Assembly: GCA_947631815.1 (NCBI GenBank)
Contig: CANRMT010000011.1
Location: 1-42,936, forward strand
From: an uncultured Eisenbergiella sp.
Lineage (GTDB): Bacteria > Bacillota > Clostridia > Lachnospirales > Lachnospiraceae
Direction of reading: 5' to 3'
Length of the DNA: 42,936 nucleotides
Shown here: piece by piece, positions 24,411 through 33,064 of the stretch
How positions within the stretch are numbered: position 1 is the first letter of the stretch
Layout of the letters: every line of letters begins with the position of its first letter
Made by a program: the position numbers and the translations under genes
Notes under the pieces: generated by a model
Seen by the model: only the letters and a program-made list of their open reading frames with translations
What the model was told of the DNA's origin: nothing
The model's database searches: none

Positions 24411-25718
24411 GTGGAATACACAAATCTGCAGCTCATCGCGTTTCTTCTGCTCTACGGCATTCTGGGCTGGTGCCTGGAGACCGCATACGCGGTCCTGAAA
24501 CAGCGGCGTTTCGTCAATCGGGGGTTTTTCAGCCTTCCCATCTGTCCGCAGTACGGCGTGATGATGGACATTCTGATCATCGCGCTGCCCACGCTGAAGG
24601 ATCATCTGATCCTCCAGTTTCTGATGACGCTGACGGTGGTTTCCGCGGTGGATTATCTGTCCGGCGCCCTTTCCAAGCGGATCTGGCGGAAGAAATTCCG
24701 GGCATATGAGCGCAGCACGCTGTTCGGCGGCGAAGTGAAGGGAAGCGCGCTGGCCGCGGCCAAGGCGGCGGCGGTCCTGGTCACGGCCCTGCTGATCCAT
24801 CCGTTTGTGTTTCTGGCGGTCGAGCTGATCCCGGAAACGGTCCTGCGGCTGATCTGTGCGGCGGCTCTTCTGGTGCTGCTGGCGGATTTTCTGACGATCC
24901 TCTATGTCATCCGCCGAAGCGTCCGCGCGGACAGGCTGGAAGAGGCGCAGCAGGAGCTTTTCCGGGAGCAGTTCTCCAGACAGAACCGGCTGGGCGGAAA
25001 GATTTATCGGGCGATGTGGAAGCGGCTGGACCGGGCTTATCCGGAAATGGAGCGGATAGAAAGGCCAGATAGCGAAAAGCCGGTCTTCGCCCGGGGCATC
25101 TGCCTGGATAAGCTGTTCTGGGTGTTCATCATCTGCGCGTTTCTGGGCGATCTCATCGAAACGCTGTACTGCCGGGTGACGGGCGGCGTCTGGATGAGCA
25201 GGTCCAGCGTGATCTACGGTTGGTTCAGCATCGTCTGGGGTGCGGGCGCGGTGCTCCTGACCGTGGTGCTGCAGCGGCTGGCGAAGAAGGACGACCGGTA
25301 TGTGTTCCTGGCGGGAGCCGTGCTGGGCGGCGTCTATGAATATATGTGCAGTCTGTTCACCGAGGTATTCCTGGGCACCACGTTCTGGGATTACAGCTGG
25401 ATGCCCTTCAATATCGGCGGGCGGACGAATCTTTTGTACTGCATTTTCTGGGGACTTCTTTCCGTGGTCTGGGTGAAGATCTGTTACCCCGTGATCAGCG
25501 GCCGAATCGAAAAGCTTCCGCCGCTGAAGGCCAAGGCGGCCACCTGGGCGCTGATCCTTCTGATGTGCTGCGACGCGCTGCTTTCCGCCGCTGTGATGAT
25601 CCGGTATGTGGACCGGAAGGCGGGCGAGGAAGCGGACAACGCCGTGGAGATCTTTCTGGATGCCAATTATCCGGACGAAATGGTGGAACGGGTCTGGCCG
25701 AACATGAAGATCCAGTGA
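24411..25718 (+). CDS. membrane protein with two fused CmpB-type (putative ABC permease) domains
   Basis: The protein has 435 residues and starts with GTG six bases after AAAGGAGGGG. The N-terminal part opens with LLLYGILGWCLETAY, the hallmark of the family annotated as putative ABC transporter permease (CmpB/DUF1113). After a charged segment (about 175-235) a second membrane unit begins with FWVFIICAFLGDLIETLY and ends with FWDYSWMPFNIGGRTNL, also typical of that family. The protein therefore looks like an internal duplication, the usual members having one unit. No ABC ATPase is nearby and a transport function is not shown. Confidence 0.8.
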   Translation: MEYTNLQLIAFLLLYGILGWCLETAYAVLKQRRFVNRGFFSLPICPQYGVMMDILIIALPTLKDHLILQFLMTLTVVSAVDYLSGALSKRIWRKKFRAYERSTLFGGEVKGSALAAAKAAAVLVTALLIHPFVFLAVELIPETVLRLICAAALLVLLADFLTILYVIRRSVRADRLEEAQQELFREQFSRQNRLGGKIYRAMWKRLDRAYPEMERIERPDSEKPVFARGICLDKLFWVFIICAFLGDLIETLYCRVTGGVWMSRSSVIYGWFSIVWGAGAVLLTVVLQRLAKKDDRYVFLAGAVLGGVYEYMCSLFTEVFLGTTFWDYSWMPFNIGGRTNLLYCIFWGLLSVVWVKICYPVISGRIEKLPPLKAKAATWALILLMCCDALLSAAVMIRYVDRKAGEEADNAVEIFLDANYPDEMVERVWPNMKIQ

Positions 25719-25773
25719 ACGAGACCGGATGGATGGAACCGCTGGGCGCATCCGGCTGAGCTGGAAGGCCGTC

Positions 25774-25893
25774 GGGAGCGTCCGGCCAGACGGGCGGAAT
25801 CGCCGGATGCATTCGGCCGGGCAGGAAGACTGCAGGAGCGTCCGGCCAGACGGACAGAACCGTCGGACACATTCGGCCGGGCAGACAGGATCG
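25774..25893 (+). repeat. two 60-bp tandem units ahead of rarA
   Basis: Bases 25774-25833 and 25834-25893 are direct repeats with exact 60-base period. The first 20 bases and a central CATTCGGCCGGGCAG are unchanged between units. Each unit contains GCGTCCGGC and a partly complementary downstream copy, so each can form a short hairpin. No open frame here looks real. Confidence 0.75.
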
Positions 25894-25918
25894 TCCGCGC
25901 GCTGTGAGGAGATGGAGT

Positions 25919-27250
25919 ATGGATTTATTTGATTATATGCGGCAGACCAGCCAGGAAAAGGAGTCGCCGCTGGCGGCCCGCCTCCGCCCCAGGACGCTGG
26001 AGGAGGTCGTGGGACAGCAGCATATCATCGGAAAGGATAAGCTGCTGTATCGGGCGATCATGGCGGACAAGCTCTCTTCCGTCATCTTTTACGGGCCGCC
26101 GGGCACGGGAAAGACCACGCTGGCCCGAGTCATCGCCAACACCACAAGCGCGGAGTTCACGCAGATCAACGCCACGGCGGCGGGCAAAAAGGATATGGAA
26201 GAGGTGGTGGAGCGGGCGAAGGAGCTTCTGGGCATGTACGGGAAGCGGACGATCCTGTTCATCGACGAGATCCATCGGTTCAACAAGGGGCAGCAGGATT
26301 ATCTGCTCCCCTTCGTGGAGGACGGTACGATCGTTCTCATCGGCGCCACCACGGAAAATCCCTATTTCGAGGTCAACGGGGCGCTGCTGTCCCGTTCCGT
26401 CATCTTCGAACTTCGGCCCCTGTCCCGGGAGGATATCCGGGCGCTGATCCTTCGGGCGGTCAGTGACAGAGGGCGGGGGATGGGCGCTTACGGGGCGGTG
26501 ATCGAGGAGGACGCCCTGGAGTTCCTTTCGGATGCTGCAGACGGAGACGCCAGACGGGCCCTGAATGCGGTGGAGCTGGGCGTTCTGACCACGGAACGCG
26601 GGCCGGACGGGAAGATCCGCATCACGCTGGAGGCCGCGCAGGAGTGCATTCAGAAGCGCGCTGTGCGCTACGATAAGACCGGGGACAATCACTACGATAC
26701 CATTTCCGCCTTCATCAAGAGCATGCGCGGTTCCGACCCGGATGCGGTGGTTTATTATCTGGCCCGGATGCTGTATGCCGGGGAGGACATCAAATTTATC
26801 GCCAGGCGGATCATGATCTGCGCTGCGGAGGATGTGGGCAACGCGGATCCCCAGGCTCTGCAGGTCGCGGTGGCGGCCTCGCTCGCCGTGGAGCGCATCG
26901 GCATGCCGGAGGCGCAGATCCTGCTGTCCCAGGCGGCAGCCTATGTGGCCTGCGCGCCCAAGAGCAACGCGGCGGTGAACGCCATCAGCGAGGCTTCCCG
27001 GGAAGTGGAGGCCACGGGGAACCTGCCGATCCCGCCCCATCTTCAGGATGCTCATTACAAGGGAGCGGCCAGGCTGGGCCACGGGGTGGGTTATAAGTAT
27101 GCGCACGATTATCCCGGCCACTATGTGGAACAGCAGTATCTTCCCTATGAGCTGACGGGCAGGGAGTTTTACCGCCCGGACGGCAGCGGATATGAGGCGA
27201 AGATCCGGGAGCACATGAAGCGGCTTCGGGAGGGAAAATCTCATGAATGA
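25919..27250 (+). CDS. rarA: replication-associated recombination protein RarA (MgsA) AAA+ ATPase
   Basis: The protein has 443 residues. RarA acts at stalled replication forks with single-strand binding protein. The AAA+ core has Walker A YGPPGTGKTT (58-67), Walker B ILFIDEIHR and the sensor segment GATTENPYFEVN. The C-terminal MgsA region contains NHYDTISAFIKSMRGSD, the tetramerisation segment with EDVGNADPQAL, and HYKGAARLGHG. The ATG at 25919 has AGGAG seven bases upstream; the GTG at 25904 lies before that site. It overlaps the following phosphodiesterase gene by eight bases. Confidence 0.95.
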   Translation: MDLFDYMRQTSQEKESPLAARLRPRTLEEVVGQQHIIGKDKLLYRAIMADKLSSVIFYGPPGTGKTTLARVIANTTSAEFTQINATAAGKKDMEEVVERAKELLGMYGKRTILFIDEIHRFNKGQQDYLLPFVEDGTIVLIGATTENPYFEVNGALLSRSVIFELRPLSREDIRALILRAVSDRGRGMGAYGAVIEEDALEFLSDAADGDARRALNAVELGVLTTERGPDGKIRITLEAAQECIQKRAVRYDKTGDNHYDTISAFIKSMRGSDPDAVVYYLARMLYAGEDIKFIARRIMICAAEDVGNADPQALQVAVAASLAVERIGMPEAQILLSQAAAYVACAPKSNAAVNAISEASREVEATGNLPIPPHLQDAHYKGAARLGHGVGYKYAHDYPGHYVEQQYLPYELTGREFYRPDGSGYEAKIREHMKRLREGKSHE

Positions 27251-28538
27251 ACATCCGAAGCGAGTGATGATCATATCCTTTGACGCCGTGGGGCGGGAGG
27301 ATCTGCCTTTTCTGCGGACCCTGCCTCATTTCGGCGCTTTTTTTGAAGATGCGGCTCTCTGCCCGCATGTGGACAGCGTCTATCCCTCCATCACCTACCC
27401 GGCGCATACGTCGATCCTGACGGGCCGGATGCCGAAAAATCACGGCGTGGTCAACAACACGAAGCTGCAGCCGAAGAGGGAGCGGCCGGACTGGATCTTT
27501 CAGAGAAAATATATCAGGAGCACGACGCTCTGGAATGAGGCGCGCAAAAAGGGCCTGAGGACGGCGGTCCTGCTCTGGCCCGCGGCGGGAAGGAGCGGGA
27601 TCCCGTATGCGGTCCCGGAGATCATGGTGACGCGAAAATGGCAGAATCAGATCATCGCCAATGCTGCGAACGGCCCCATTCGCTATCAGCTGGAGCTGAA
27701 CAGGCGGTTCGGATATCTGAGGGACGGGATCCGTCAGCCGGCCCTGGACGATTTCATTCAGGCGTGCGCCCTGTATACGATCCGAAAATACGATCCCGAA
27801 CTTTTTTTCCTGCATCTGACGGATGTGGACACGAACCGTCATCTTTACGGCGTACACCATGAGAAGGCGACGGCGGCGCTGCGGCGGCACGACGCGCGGC
27901 TGGGGGAGATCCTGGAGGCCCTTTCCGAAACCGGAGATATGCAAGAGACCGCGGTGATCGTGCTGGGAGACCATTATCAGAAGGATGCGGAGCGGATCGC
28001 CTGCGTGAACGCCGTATTCCGGAAGGCGGGCCTGCTCACGGCGGAAAACGGCCGTTTGAAGAGCTGGAAGGCCGTTGCCAAGAACTGCGACGGCAGCTGC
28101 TATGTCTATCTGCACAGAAAATGCCGAAAGGATGAAAAAATGCAGGAATTCCTGCTTGGAATCCTGCGGGAACTGGCGGACCGGGAGGATTTCGGCATTG
28201 CCCGCGTCTTTTCGTCCGAAGAGGCCGCGGCGCTGGGCGCGGATCCGGCGTGCTTCGCCATGCTGGAGGCGAAGGAGGGCTGGTATTTTCTGGATGACTG
28301 GGAGACGGAGACGAAGACGGTAGACGAGGAACGGCGGCATAAGATGCGGGCCACGCACGGATACCTGCCGGAGGGAGAAGCGTATCAGACCTTTTTCGCG
28401 GCCGGAGGCTGCGGGATCCGTCCGGTCACCGTGGAACGGACCGTGAAGCTCTGGGACGAGGGCGTGACCCTGGCGGCGCTGATGGGGCTGGATCTGGGGA
28501 ATGCGGACGGTACCGTGATCCGAGAGATCCTGCGGTGA
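27243..28538 (+). CDS. NPP-type nucleotide pyrophosphatase/phosphodiesterase (alkaline phosphatase superfamily)
   Basis: The protein has 431 residues. The metal ligand Asp14 (ISFDAVG) and nucleophile Thr51 (PSITYPAHTS), followed by TGRMPKNHGVVNN, are arranged as in the ectonucleotide pyrophosphatase/phosphodiesterase branch. Further metal-binding positions are LTDVDTNRH, LGDHYQ and ATHGYLP. Unlike eukaryotic relatives no signal peptide is visible, so it is probably cytosolic. Substrates could be nucleotide or phospholipid diesters or phosphonates. The gene overlaps rarA and ends the long plus-strand run; the 135 bp beyond it lie between convergent genes. Confidence 0.88.
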   Translation: MNEHPKRVMIISFDAVGREDLPFLRTLPHFGAFFEDAALCPHVDSVYPSITYPAHTSILTGRMPKNHGVVNNTKLQPKRERPDWIFQRKYIRSTTLWNEARKKGLRTAVLLWPAAGRSGIPYAVPEIMVTRKWQNQIIANAANGPIRYQLELNRRFGYLRDGIRQPALDDFIQACALYTIRKYDPELFFLHLTDVDTNRHLYGVHHEKATAALRRHDARLGEILEALSETGDMQETAVIVLGDHYQKDAERIACVNAVFRKAGLLTAENGRLKSWKAVAKNCDGSCYVYLHRKCRKDEKMQEFLLGILRELADREDFGIARVFSSEEAAALGADPACFAMLEAKEGWYFLDDWETETKTVDEERRHKMRATHGYLPEGEAYQTFFAAGGCGIRPVTVERTVKLWDEGVTLAALMGLDLGNADGTVIREILR

Positions 28539-28654
28539 GCGGAACGGACAGGATCGGTTTTTCCCGTCGGGATGATCTGAACGCATGCCTGCCCGTGCCA
28601 TGCTCCGGGCATACGCTTCCCGCACTGCCGGACAGACGTCCCGAAAATAAGACG

Positions 28655-28688
28655 GAACAAAGAACGGCGCTCCCTACAGGAGCGCCGT
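28655..28688 (-). terminator. terminator of the DUF4364 gene, overlapping its stop codon
   Basis: A perfect ten-base stem (28664-28673 with 28679-28688) encloses a five-base loop that contains the stop codon of the minus-strand gene. Downstream on the minus strand the tail is T-rich (TTCTTTG). The stem therefore uses the last coding bases. Confidence 0.75.
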
Positions 28689-29189
28689 CGTCAGATATCG
28701 ATAAATCTCTTCGTTGTGTTTCTGCCAGTTGTCGCAGACCCGCATGGCCAGTTCCTCCGTGGGGACGTTCAGCCGTATGGATACCAGCGCGGTGCCGTTG
28801 TCCGTGGCCTGGAGCCTGGCTTCGAATTCCCCTTCCGCGATCTTCTGATAATCGCTTTGGACGGAAGCCTCATTGCGCATCCGAAGTCCGTTTTCTTCCA
28901 GATAAGTGCGGATCTCATCCCGGATATCCCGGGAAATGCTGTCCTGAAAATAAGAAAGCGTATCGTGCCCTTCCCGGGTGATCCGAAGCTGGGTGCGGTT
29001 GTGGGTCTTCTGCGCCTCCACGAGGCCGGTCCGGCTCAGCTCGCTGATGACCTGCTGCAGCGTCAGAAAGTTCATATAGCCTTTTTCCACTGCGAATTCG
29101 CTGATCTGTGCCGTGCTCACCGAATGGGGGAGCCGGTCGAGCATATAGAGGACGATCAGTTTGTAAATAGGAAGCGGCTCCTGGATCAT
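28674..29189 (-). CDS. DUF4364 family winged-helix protein
   Basis: The protein has 171 residues. It begins MIQEPLPIYKLIVLYMLDRL, followed by a helix-turn-helix-like stretch (ISEFAVEKGYMNFLTLQQVISEL) and LRITREGHDTLSYF, the pattern of DUF4364. The N-terminal half resembles a PadR/MarR-like winged helix, so DNA binding is plausible; the C-terminal half (about 100-171) would be a ligand or dimer domain. It lies 64 bp downstream of the malic enzyme gene on the same strand and probably shares its transcript; a GTCCCG/CGGGAC hairpin without a T-tail sits in the gap. Confidence 0.85.
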   Translation of the reverse strand: MIQEPLPIYKLIVLYMLDRLPHSVSTAQISEFAVEKGYMNFLTLQQVISELSRTGLVEAQKTHNRTQLRITREGHDTLSYFQDSISRDIRDEIRTYLEENGLRMRNEASVQSDYQKIAEGEFEARLQATDNGTALVSIRLNVPTEELAMRVCDNWQKHNEEIYRYLTTALL

Positions 29190-29253
29190 GAAAAGTCTCC
29201 CTGTGCGGTGCCGTCCCGTCGGCGGGACAGGCGGGTTTCGCCGATAGGCGGGA

Positions 29254-30405
29254 TCAGTGAATGTGCGCCTTGACGGCCTGCGCCACGGTCTCGGCCACTC
29301 TGGGATCGAAGGCCTCGGGCATGATATTGTCCTCGTTCAGCTCCTCCTCGGAGACGAGCCCCGCGATGGCGAGGGCGGCGGCCAGCTTCATCTCTTCGGT
29401 GATCTGAGGGGCGCGGCCCTCCAGAGCGCCCTTGAAGATGCCGGGGAATGCGACCACGTTGTTGACCTGGTTGGGGAAATCGCTGCGGCCCGTGCCCACC
29501 ACTCTGGCCCCGGCCTTTTTGGCGAGATCGGGCATGATCTCCGGCACGGGATTGGACAGGGCGAACAGGATGGCGTCGCGGTTCATGGAAGCCACCATTT
29601 CCTCGGACACAACGCCGGGAGAGGAAACGCCGATGAAGATATCCGCGCCCTGCATCGCGTCGGCCAGTCTGCCTTTCCGGTGGGAGAGATTGGTCACTTT
29701 TGCCATCTCCTCCTTCATCCAGTTCATGTTCGGATTGCCTTCACAGATGATGCCGGATCTGTCGCACATCAGGATATCGCGGAATCCGTAGGTGAGCAGG
29801 AGCTTCGCGATGGCGACGCCGGCGCTGCCCGCGCCGTTGATCACCACGCGGCAGTCCTCCTTCTGCTTGCCCACGACCTTCAGGGCGTTAATGATCCCGG
29901 CCAGCACGACGATGGCGGTACCGTGCTGGTCGTCGTGGAATACGGGAATGTTCAGCGTCGCCTTCAGCCGCGTTTCGATCTCAAAACAGCGGGGCGCGCT
30001 GATATCCTCCAGATTGATGCCGCCGAAGCCGGGCGCGAGCCAGGTGACGGCCTTGATGATCTCTTCGGTATCCTGGGTGTCCAGGCAGATCGGGACGGCG
30101 TTGACGCCGCCGAATTCCTTGAACAGGACGGCTTTGCCCTCCATCACCGGCATGGCCGCTTCGGGACCGATATTGCCGAGCCCCAGGACGGCGGAACCGT
30201 CGGAGACAACGGCGATCGTATTGGCCTTCATCGTGTAGGTGTAGGCCTGCGACTTGTCCTTCGCGATAACGCTGCAGGGCTCCGCGACGCCGGGCGTGTA
30301 GGCCAGCGCCAGATCCTCCCTGGTCTTGACGGGTATTTTGGTGACGACCTCCAGCTTGCCGTTGAGCTGCGCGTGGAGCTGGAGCGCTTTTTCCTGAGTT
30401 GTCAT
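29254..30405 (-). CDS. malic enzyme (NAD(P)-dependent, oxaloacetate-decarboxylating type)
   Basis: The 383-residue enzyme converts malate to pyruvate and CO2 while reducing NAD(P). It has the short bacterial form with no fused phosphotransacetylase domain. The malic domain contains YTPGVAEP near residue 37 and KANTIAVVSDGSAVLGLGN, with the metal-site segment FHDDQHGTA near 156. The NAD-binding domain has INGAGSAGVAIA. AGGTAAAG lies ahead of the ATG on the minus strand. Its promoter and an overlapping inverted repeat are at 30433-30479. Cofactor preference is not determined by what I can read. Confidence 0.95.
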   Translation of the reverse strand: MTTQEKALQLHAQLNGKLEVVTKIPVKTREDLALAYTPGVAEPCSVIAKDKSQAYTYTMKANTIAVVSDGSAVLGLGNIGPEAAMPVMEGKAVLFKEFGGVNAVPICLDTQDTEEIIKAVTWLAPGFGGINLEDISAPRCFEIETRLKATLNIPVFHDDQHGTAIVVLAGIINALKVVGKQKEDCRVVINGAGSAGVAIAKLLLTYGFRDILMCDRSGIICEGNPNMNWMKEEMAKVTNLSHRKGRLADAMQGADIFIGVSSPGVVSEEMVASMNRDAILFALSNPVPEIMPDLAKKAGARVVGTGRSDFPNQVNNVVAFPGIFKGALEGRAPQITEEMKLAAALAIAGLVSEEELNEDNIMPEAFDPRVAETVAQAVKAHIH

Positions 30406-30432
30406 TTCTTTACCTGCTTCCTTCCTTGGAAT

Positions 30433-30454
30433 TGATAGTGAACATTTACTATCA
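30433..30454. promoter_or_regulatory. operator-like inverted repeat over the malic enzyme -10 box
   Basis: TGATAGT at 30433-30439 and ACTATCA at 30448-30454 form a perfect 7-bp inverted repeat with an eight-base spacer. It overlaps the -10 box and the expected start of the minus-strand promoter, the position of a repressor site. The DUF4364 protein encoded in the same unit is a candidate binder, which is inference. Confidence 0.55.
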
Positions 30455-30479
30455 TATAATAATCTTTTTTGCGAATCAA
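30451..30479 (-). promoter_or_regulatory. malic enzyme promoter
   Basis: On the minus strand TTGATT (30479-30474) and TATGAT (30456-30451) are separated by 17 bases, 46 bp from the start codon. Confidence 0.75.
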
Positions 30480-30531
30480 GATAAATTCCGGGAAAACTGA
30501 AAAAACTCTTTCTATTTGAAAAGAAGTATTG

Positions 30532-30537
30532 TATAAT
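30532..30537 (+). promoter_or_regulatory. -10 box for rho
   Basis: A consensus TATAAT lies at 30532-30537. The -35 at 17 bases (TTTCTA, 30509-30514) is weak. The leader to rho is about 160 bases, a length that would leave room for the autogenous control known for rho genes; no T-tailed hairpin is present in it. Confidence 0.5.
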
Positions 30538-30705
30538 GTCCGTATATCAAACGGCGGATGTCATTGGGGGCATCTCTGCGCTTCCGAAAGGCGCGGGACG
30601 GGCCGTCCGTGATCCCAAGATCGGTATGTTCTACGGCAAATCACTGTACAATTCCTTTCGTGTTTCGGAACGGATACCAGGGAAAGTGAAAAAGGAGCAA
30701 ATGGA

Positions 30706-32625
30706 ATGATGAAAATGATGAGAGCGCAGTACGAGTCGCTGGCGGTCCACGACCTGAAGGAAATTGCCAGAGCGCGGGGACTGCGCAGCGTTTCCGGCAT
30801 GAAAAAGGCGGAACTGATCGACGCGATGGTCGCCATGGATGCGGAGGACGAAAAGAAAGAAGAGAACGGGAAAGCCGGGGCGGCGCGCATGTCGGAGGAA
30901 CGTTCCCGGAAGGCGGAGGAGTCTGTGCGTCCGCAGAGAGAGACGGAGGAGGCAGTGCGCCCGCAGAGAGAGGCGGAGGAGCCTGTGCGCTCGCGAAGAG
31001 AGGCGGAAGAGTCCGTGCGTTCGCAAAGGGAGGCGGAAGAGCCTGTGCGCTCGCGAAGAGAGGCGGAGGAGCCTGTGCGTCCGCAGAGAGAGACGGAGGA
31101 GGCAGTGCGCCTGCAGAGAGAGGCGGAGGAGGGGGCCGTCCGGGAGAGAAGGACGGAGGCCCGGCCGCAGCGGGAGAGCAGATCGGAGTCCGCAGACCGG
31201 ACGAGGAAGGGCCCGGCGCGGCCCGAGAGACCGGGAAGGACCGATGGACAGTCCGATTGGGCGAGGGCGGCCAGAGGACAGAGGCCGGTCCAACGGAATG
31301 AAAAGGCGCAGGCTGCCGGGACGGAGGCGCGCTCCGAACGGCATGCTTTGGAAGAGGCGGAAGGCCGGACGCAGGAGGCGGCGGGCGGGAAGGTGATCAT
31401 GTCCCGCAGTCAGGAGCCCCGCTACTACAGCCCTTACAACAAAGGGATGGCGCCTTCGACCAATGAGGAGGAGGACAAGTTCCCGGCGGAGCTGGACAGC
31501 GGCATCACGGTCAGCGGGATCCTGGAGGTCATGCCGGACGGGTACGGCTTTATCCGTTCCAACAATTATCTGCCCGGAGAGAGCGACGTCTATGTGGCGC
31601 CCAGCCAGATCCGCCGCTTCAATCTGAAGACGGGGGATATCCTGGAGGGCAACACCCGGATCCGGACGCAGAACGAAAAGTTTTCCGCTCTGCTGTATGT
31701 GAAGGCCATCAACGGCTATGCGCCGGAGGTGGCGAGCCGCCGGTCCAATTTCGAGGATATGACGCCTATTTTCCCGGACAGCCGTCTGAAGCTGGAGAAG
31801 TACGGCTCCTCCGTGGCGATGCGCATTGTGGATCTTTTGAGCCCGATCGGAAAGGGCCAGAGGGGCATGATCGTTTCGCCTCCCAAGGCCGGCAAGACCA
31901 CGCTGCTCAAGGAGATCGCGATCTCCGTGAAAAAGAATTATCCCGATATGCATCTGATCATCCTTCTGATCGACGAGCGGCCGGAGGAAGTGACGGATAT
32001 CCGGGAGACCGTGGAAGGACCCAATGTGGAGGTCGTATATTCCACCTTTGACGAGCTGCCCGATCATCATAAACGGGTTGCTGAAATGGTGGTGGAGCGG
32101 GCCAGACGTCTGGTGGAGCATAAGCGGGACGTCATGATCCTTTTGGACAGCATCACCCGGCTGACGAGGGCCTACAATCTGGTGGTCCCGCCCAGCGGCC
32201 GTACGCTTTCCGGCGGTATCGATCCGGCGGCGCTGCACATGCCCAAACGCTTTTTCGGCGCGGCCCGCAACATGCGGGAGGGCGGGAGCCTGACGATCCT
32301 GGCCACGGCGCTGGTGGATACCGGCTCCAGGATGGACGACGTGATCTACGAGGAGTTCAAGGGGACAGGCAATATGGAGCTGGTGCTGGATCGCAAGTTA
32401 TCGGAGAAACGTCTGTTCCCGGCCATTGACATTGCCAAGACCAGCACGAGAAGGGAGGATCTGCTGCTCTCCGCGGAGGAGATGGAGGCGATCAATATCG
32501 TGCGCCGTGCGCTCAACGGGATGAAGGCGGACGAGGCGGCGGACAAGATCCTGGATCTGTTCGCCAAGACACGCACGAACGCGGAGTTTGTCCAGACCGT
32601 GAAAAAAATGAGGTTTATCGGATAA
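30706..32625 (+). CDS. rho: transcription termination factor Rho with tandem-repeat insertion
   Basis: The protein has 639 residues, longer than the roughly 420 of a minimal Rho. A Rho-N/SAP-like helical domain covers about 1-48 ([22 protein letters not shown]). A charged, disordered insertion (about 50-245) contains seven tandem ten-residue units at 71-140. The RNA-binding cold-shock domain follows ([16 protein letters not shown], about 270-345). The ATPase core has Walker [11 protein letters not shown] from 392, [13 protein letters not shown], the Q-loop region and [13 protein letters not shown], ending KKMRFIG. Rho is a hexameric RNA helicase that ends untranslated transcripts. GGAG at 30694-30697 lies eight bases before the ATG; ATG 30709 is also possible. 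Confidence 0.97.
   Translation: MMKMMRAQYESLAVHDLKEIARARGLRSVSGMKKAELIDAMVAMDAEDEKKEENGKAGAARMSEERSRKAEESVRPQRETEEAVRPQREAEEPVRSRREAEESVRSQREAEEPVRSRREAEEPVRPQRETEEAVRLQREAEEGAVRERRTEARPQRESRSESADRTRKGPARPERPGRTDGQSDWARAARGQRPVQRNEKAQAAGTEARSERHALEEAEGRTQEAAGGKVIMSRSQEPRYYSPYNKGMAPSTNEEEDKFPAELDSGITVSGILEVMPDGYGFIRSNNYLPGESDVYVAPSQIRRFNLKTGDILEGNTRIRTQNEKFSALLYVKAINGYAPEVASRRSNFEDMTPIFPDSRLKLEKYGSSVAMRIVDLLSPIGKGQRGMIVSPPKAGKTTLLKEIAISVKKNYPDMHLIILLIDERPEEVTDIRETVEGPNVEVVYSTFDELPDHHKRVAEMVVERARRLVEHKRDVMILLDSITRLTRAYNLVVPPSGRTLSGGIDPAALHMPKRFFGAARNMREGGSLTILATALVDTGSRMDDVIYEEFKGTGNMELVLDRKLSEKRLFPAIDIAKTSTRREDLLLSAEEMEAINIVRRALNGMKADEAADKILDLFAKTRTNAEFVQTVKKMRFIG
30916..31125 (+). repeat. 30-bp tandem repeat (7 units) inside rho
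   Basis: Seven in-frame 30-base units encode the consensus EE-x-VR-x-x-RE-(A/T). By sequence the order is A-B-C-D-C-A-B: units 1 and 6, 2 and 7, and 3 and 5 are near-identical pairs, which indicates block duplication. The array is a candidate variable-number tandem repeat. Confidence 0.92.
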
Positions 32626-32631
32626 AAAGGC

Positions 32632-32660
32632 TTGCATCCGTGAAAAAGCTGTGATACAAT
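32632..32660 (+). promoter_or_regulatory. rpmE promoter
   Basis: TTGCAT at 32632-32637 and TACAAT at 32655-32660 are 17 bases apart, starting just seven bases after the rho stop codon. Confidence 0.75.
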
Positions 32661-32758
32661 GATAAAGCTGTTTGCAAAGGAATTGCAGACTATGGCCGCA
32701 AGGCATCGTGGATGAAAACAAGCGCAGGAAAAAAGCATATAGAACGAGGTGAAAGAAC

Positions 32759-32965
32759 ATGAAAGCAGGGATCCATCCTAATTACTACCAGGCGACTGTG
32801 ACATGCAACTGCGGAAATACCTTCGTGACGGGCTCTACCAAGAAAGAGATCCACGTAGAAGTGTGTTCCAAGTGCCATTCATTCTACACCGGCCAGCAGA
32901 AAGCTGCTCAGGCCCGCGGACGTATCGATAAGTTCAACAGGAAATACGGTGTGGGAAACAAATAA
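32759..32965 (+). CDS. rpmE: 50S ribosomal protein L31 (zinc-binding C+ form)
   Basis: The protein has 68 residues. It begins [10 protein letters not shown] and has CNCG (Cys16, Cys18) and CSKC (Cys36, Cys39), the four cysteines of the zinc-binding form, with HSFYTG and a basic C-terminal tail. GAGGTG precedes the ATG. Position after rho is the common one in Firmicutes. It has a separate promoter and a terminator. Confidence 0.97.
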   Translation: MKAGIHPNYYQATVTCNCGNTFVTGSTKKEIHVEVCSKCHSFYTGQQKAAQARGRIDKFNRKYGVGNK

Positions 32966-32973
32966 GGGATGCG

Positions 32974-33011
32974 TAAGGTTGAGGTTTTTTTACAAATCTC
33001 AACCTTATTTT
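32974..33011 (+). terminator. rpmE terminator
   Basis: TAAGGTTGAG at 32974-32983 pairs with CTCAACCTTA at 32998-33007, followed by TTTT. The loop contains a T7 run. The next gene begins 54 bp later, so some read-through may supply it. Confidence 0.75.
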
Positions 33012-33064
33012 GTAAATACGGTTACGGAAGACGATCGAAGGCCCGCGTGCGGGGCGGTTTGAAA

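Noticed and set aside
23463-25751. Long minus-strand open frame over the deacetylase and CmpB-like genes
   Set aside because: It spans two well-supported plus-strand genes and shows no protein-like motifs.
30701-30709. Two-codon upstream frame (ATG GAA TGA) overlapping the rho start
   Set aside because: The ribosome site is only three bases from this ATG but eight from the rho ATG, so initiation at rho is favoured and the mini-frame is probably chance.
30916-31125. CRISPR-like regular 30-bp repetition
   Set aside because: The units are contiguous with no spacers and lie in frame within rho.
30631-32238. Minus-strand frame antisense to rho with Leu/Arg/Ser repeats
   Set aside because: Its repeats are only the reverse complement of the in-frame rho minisatellite.
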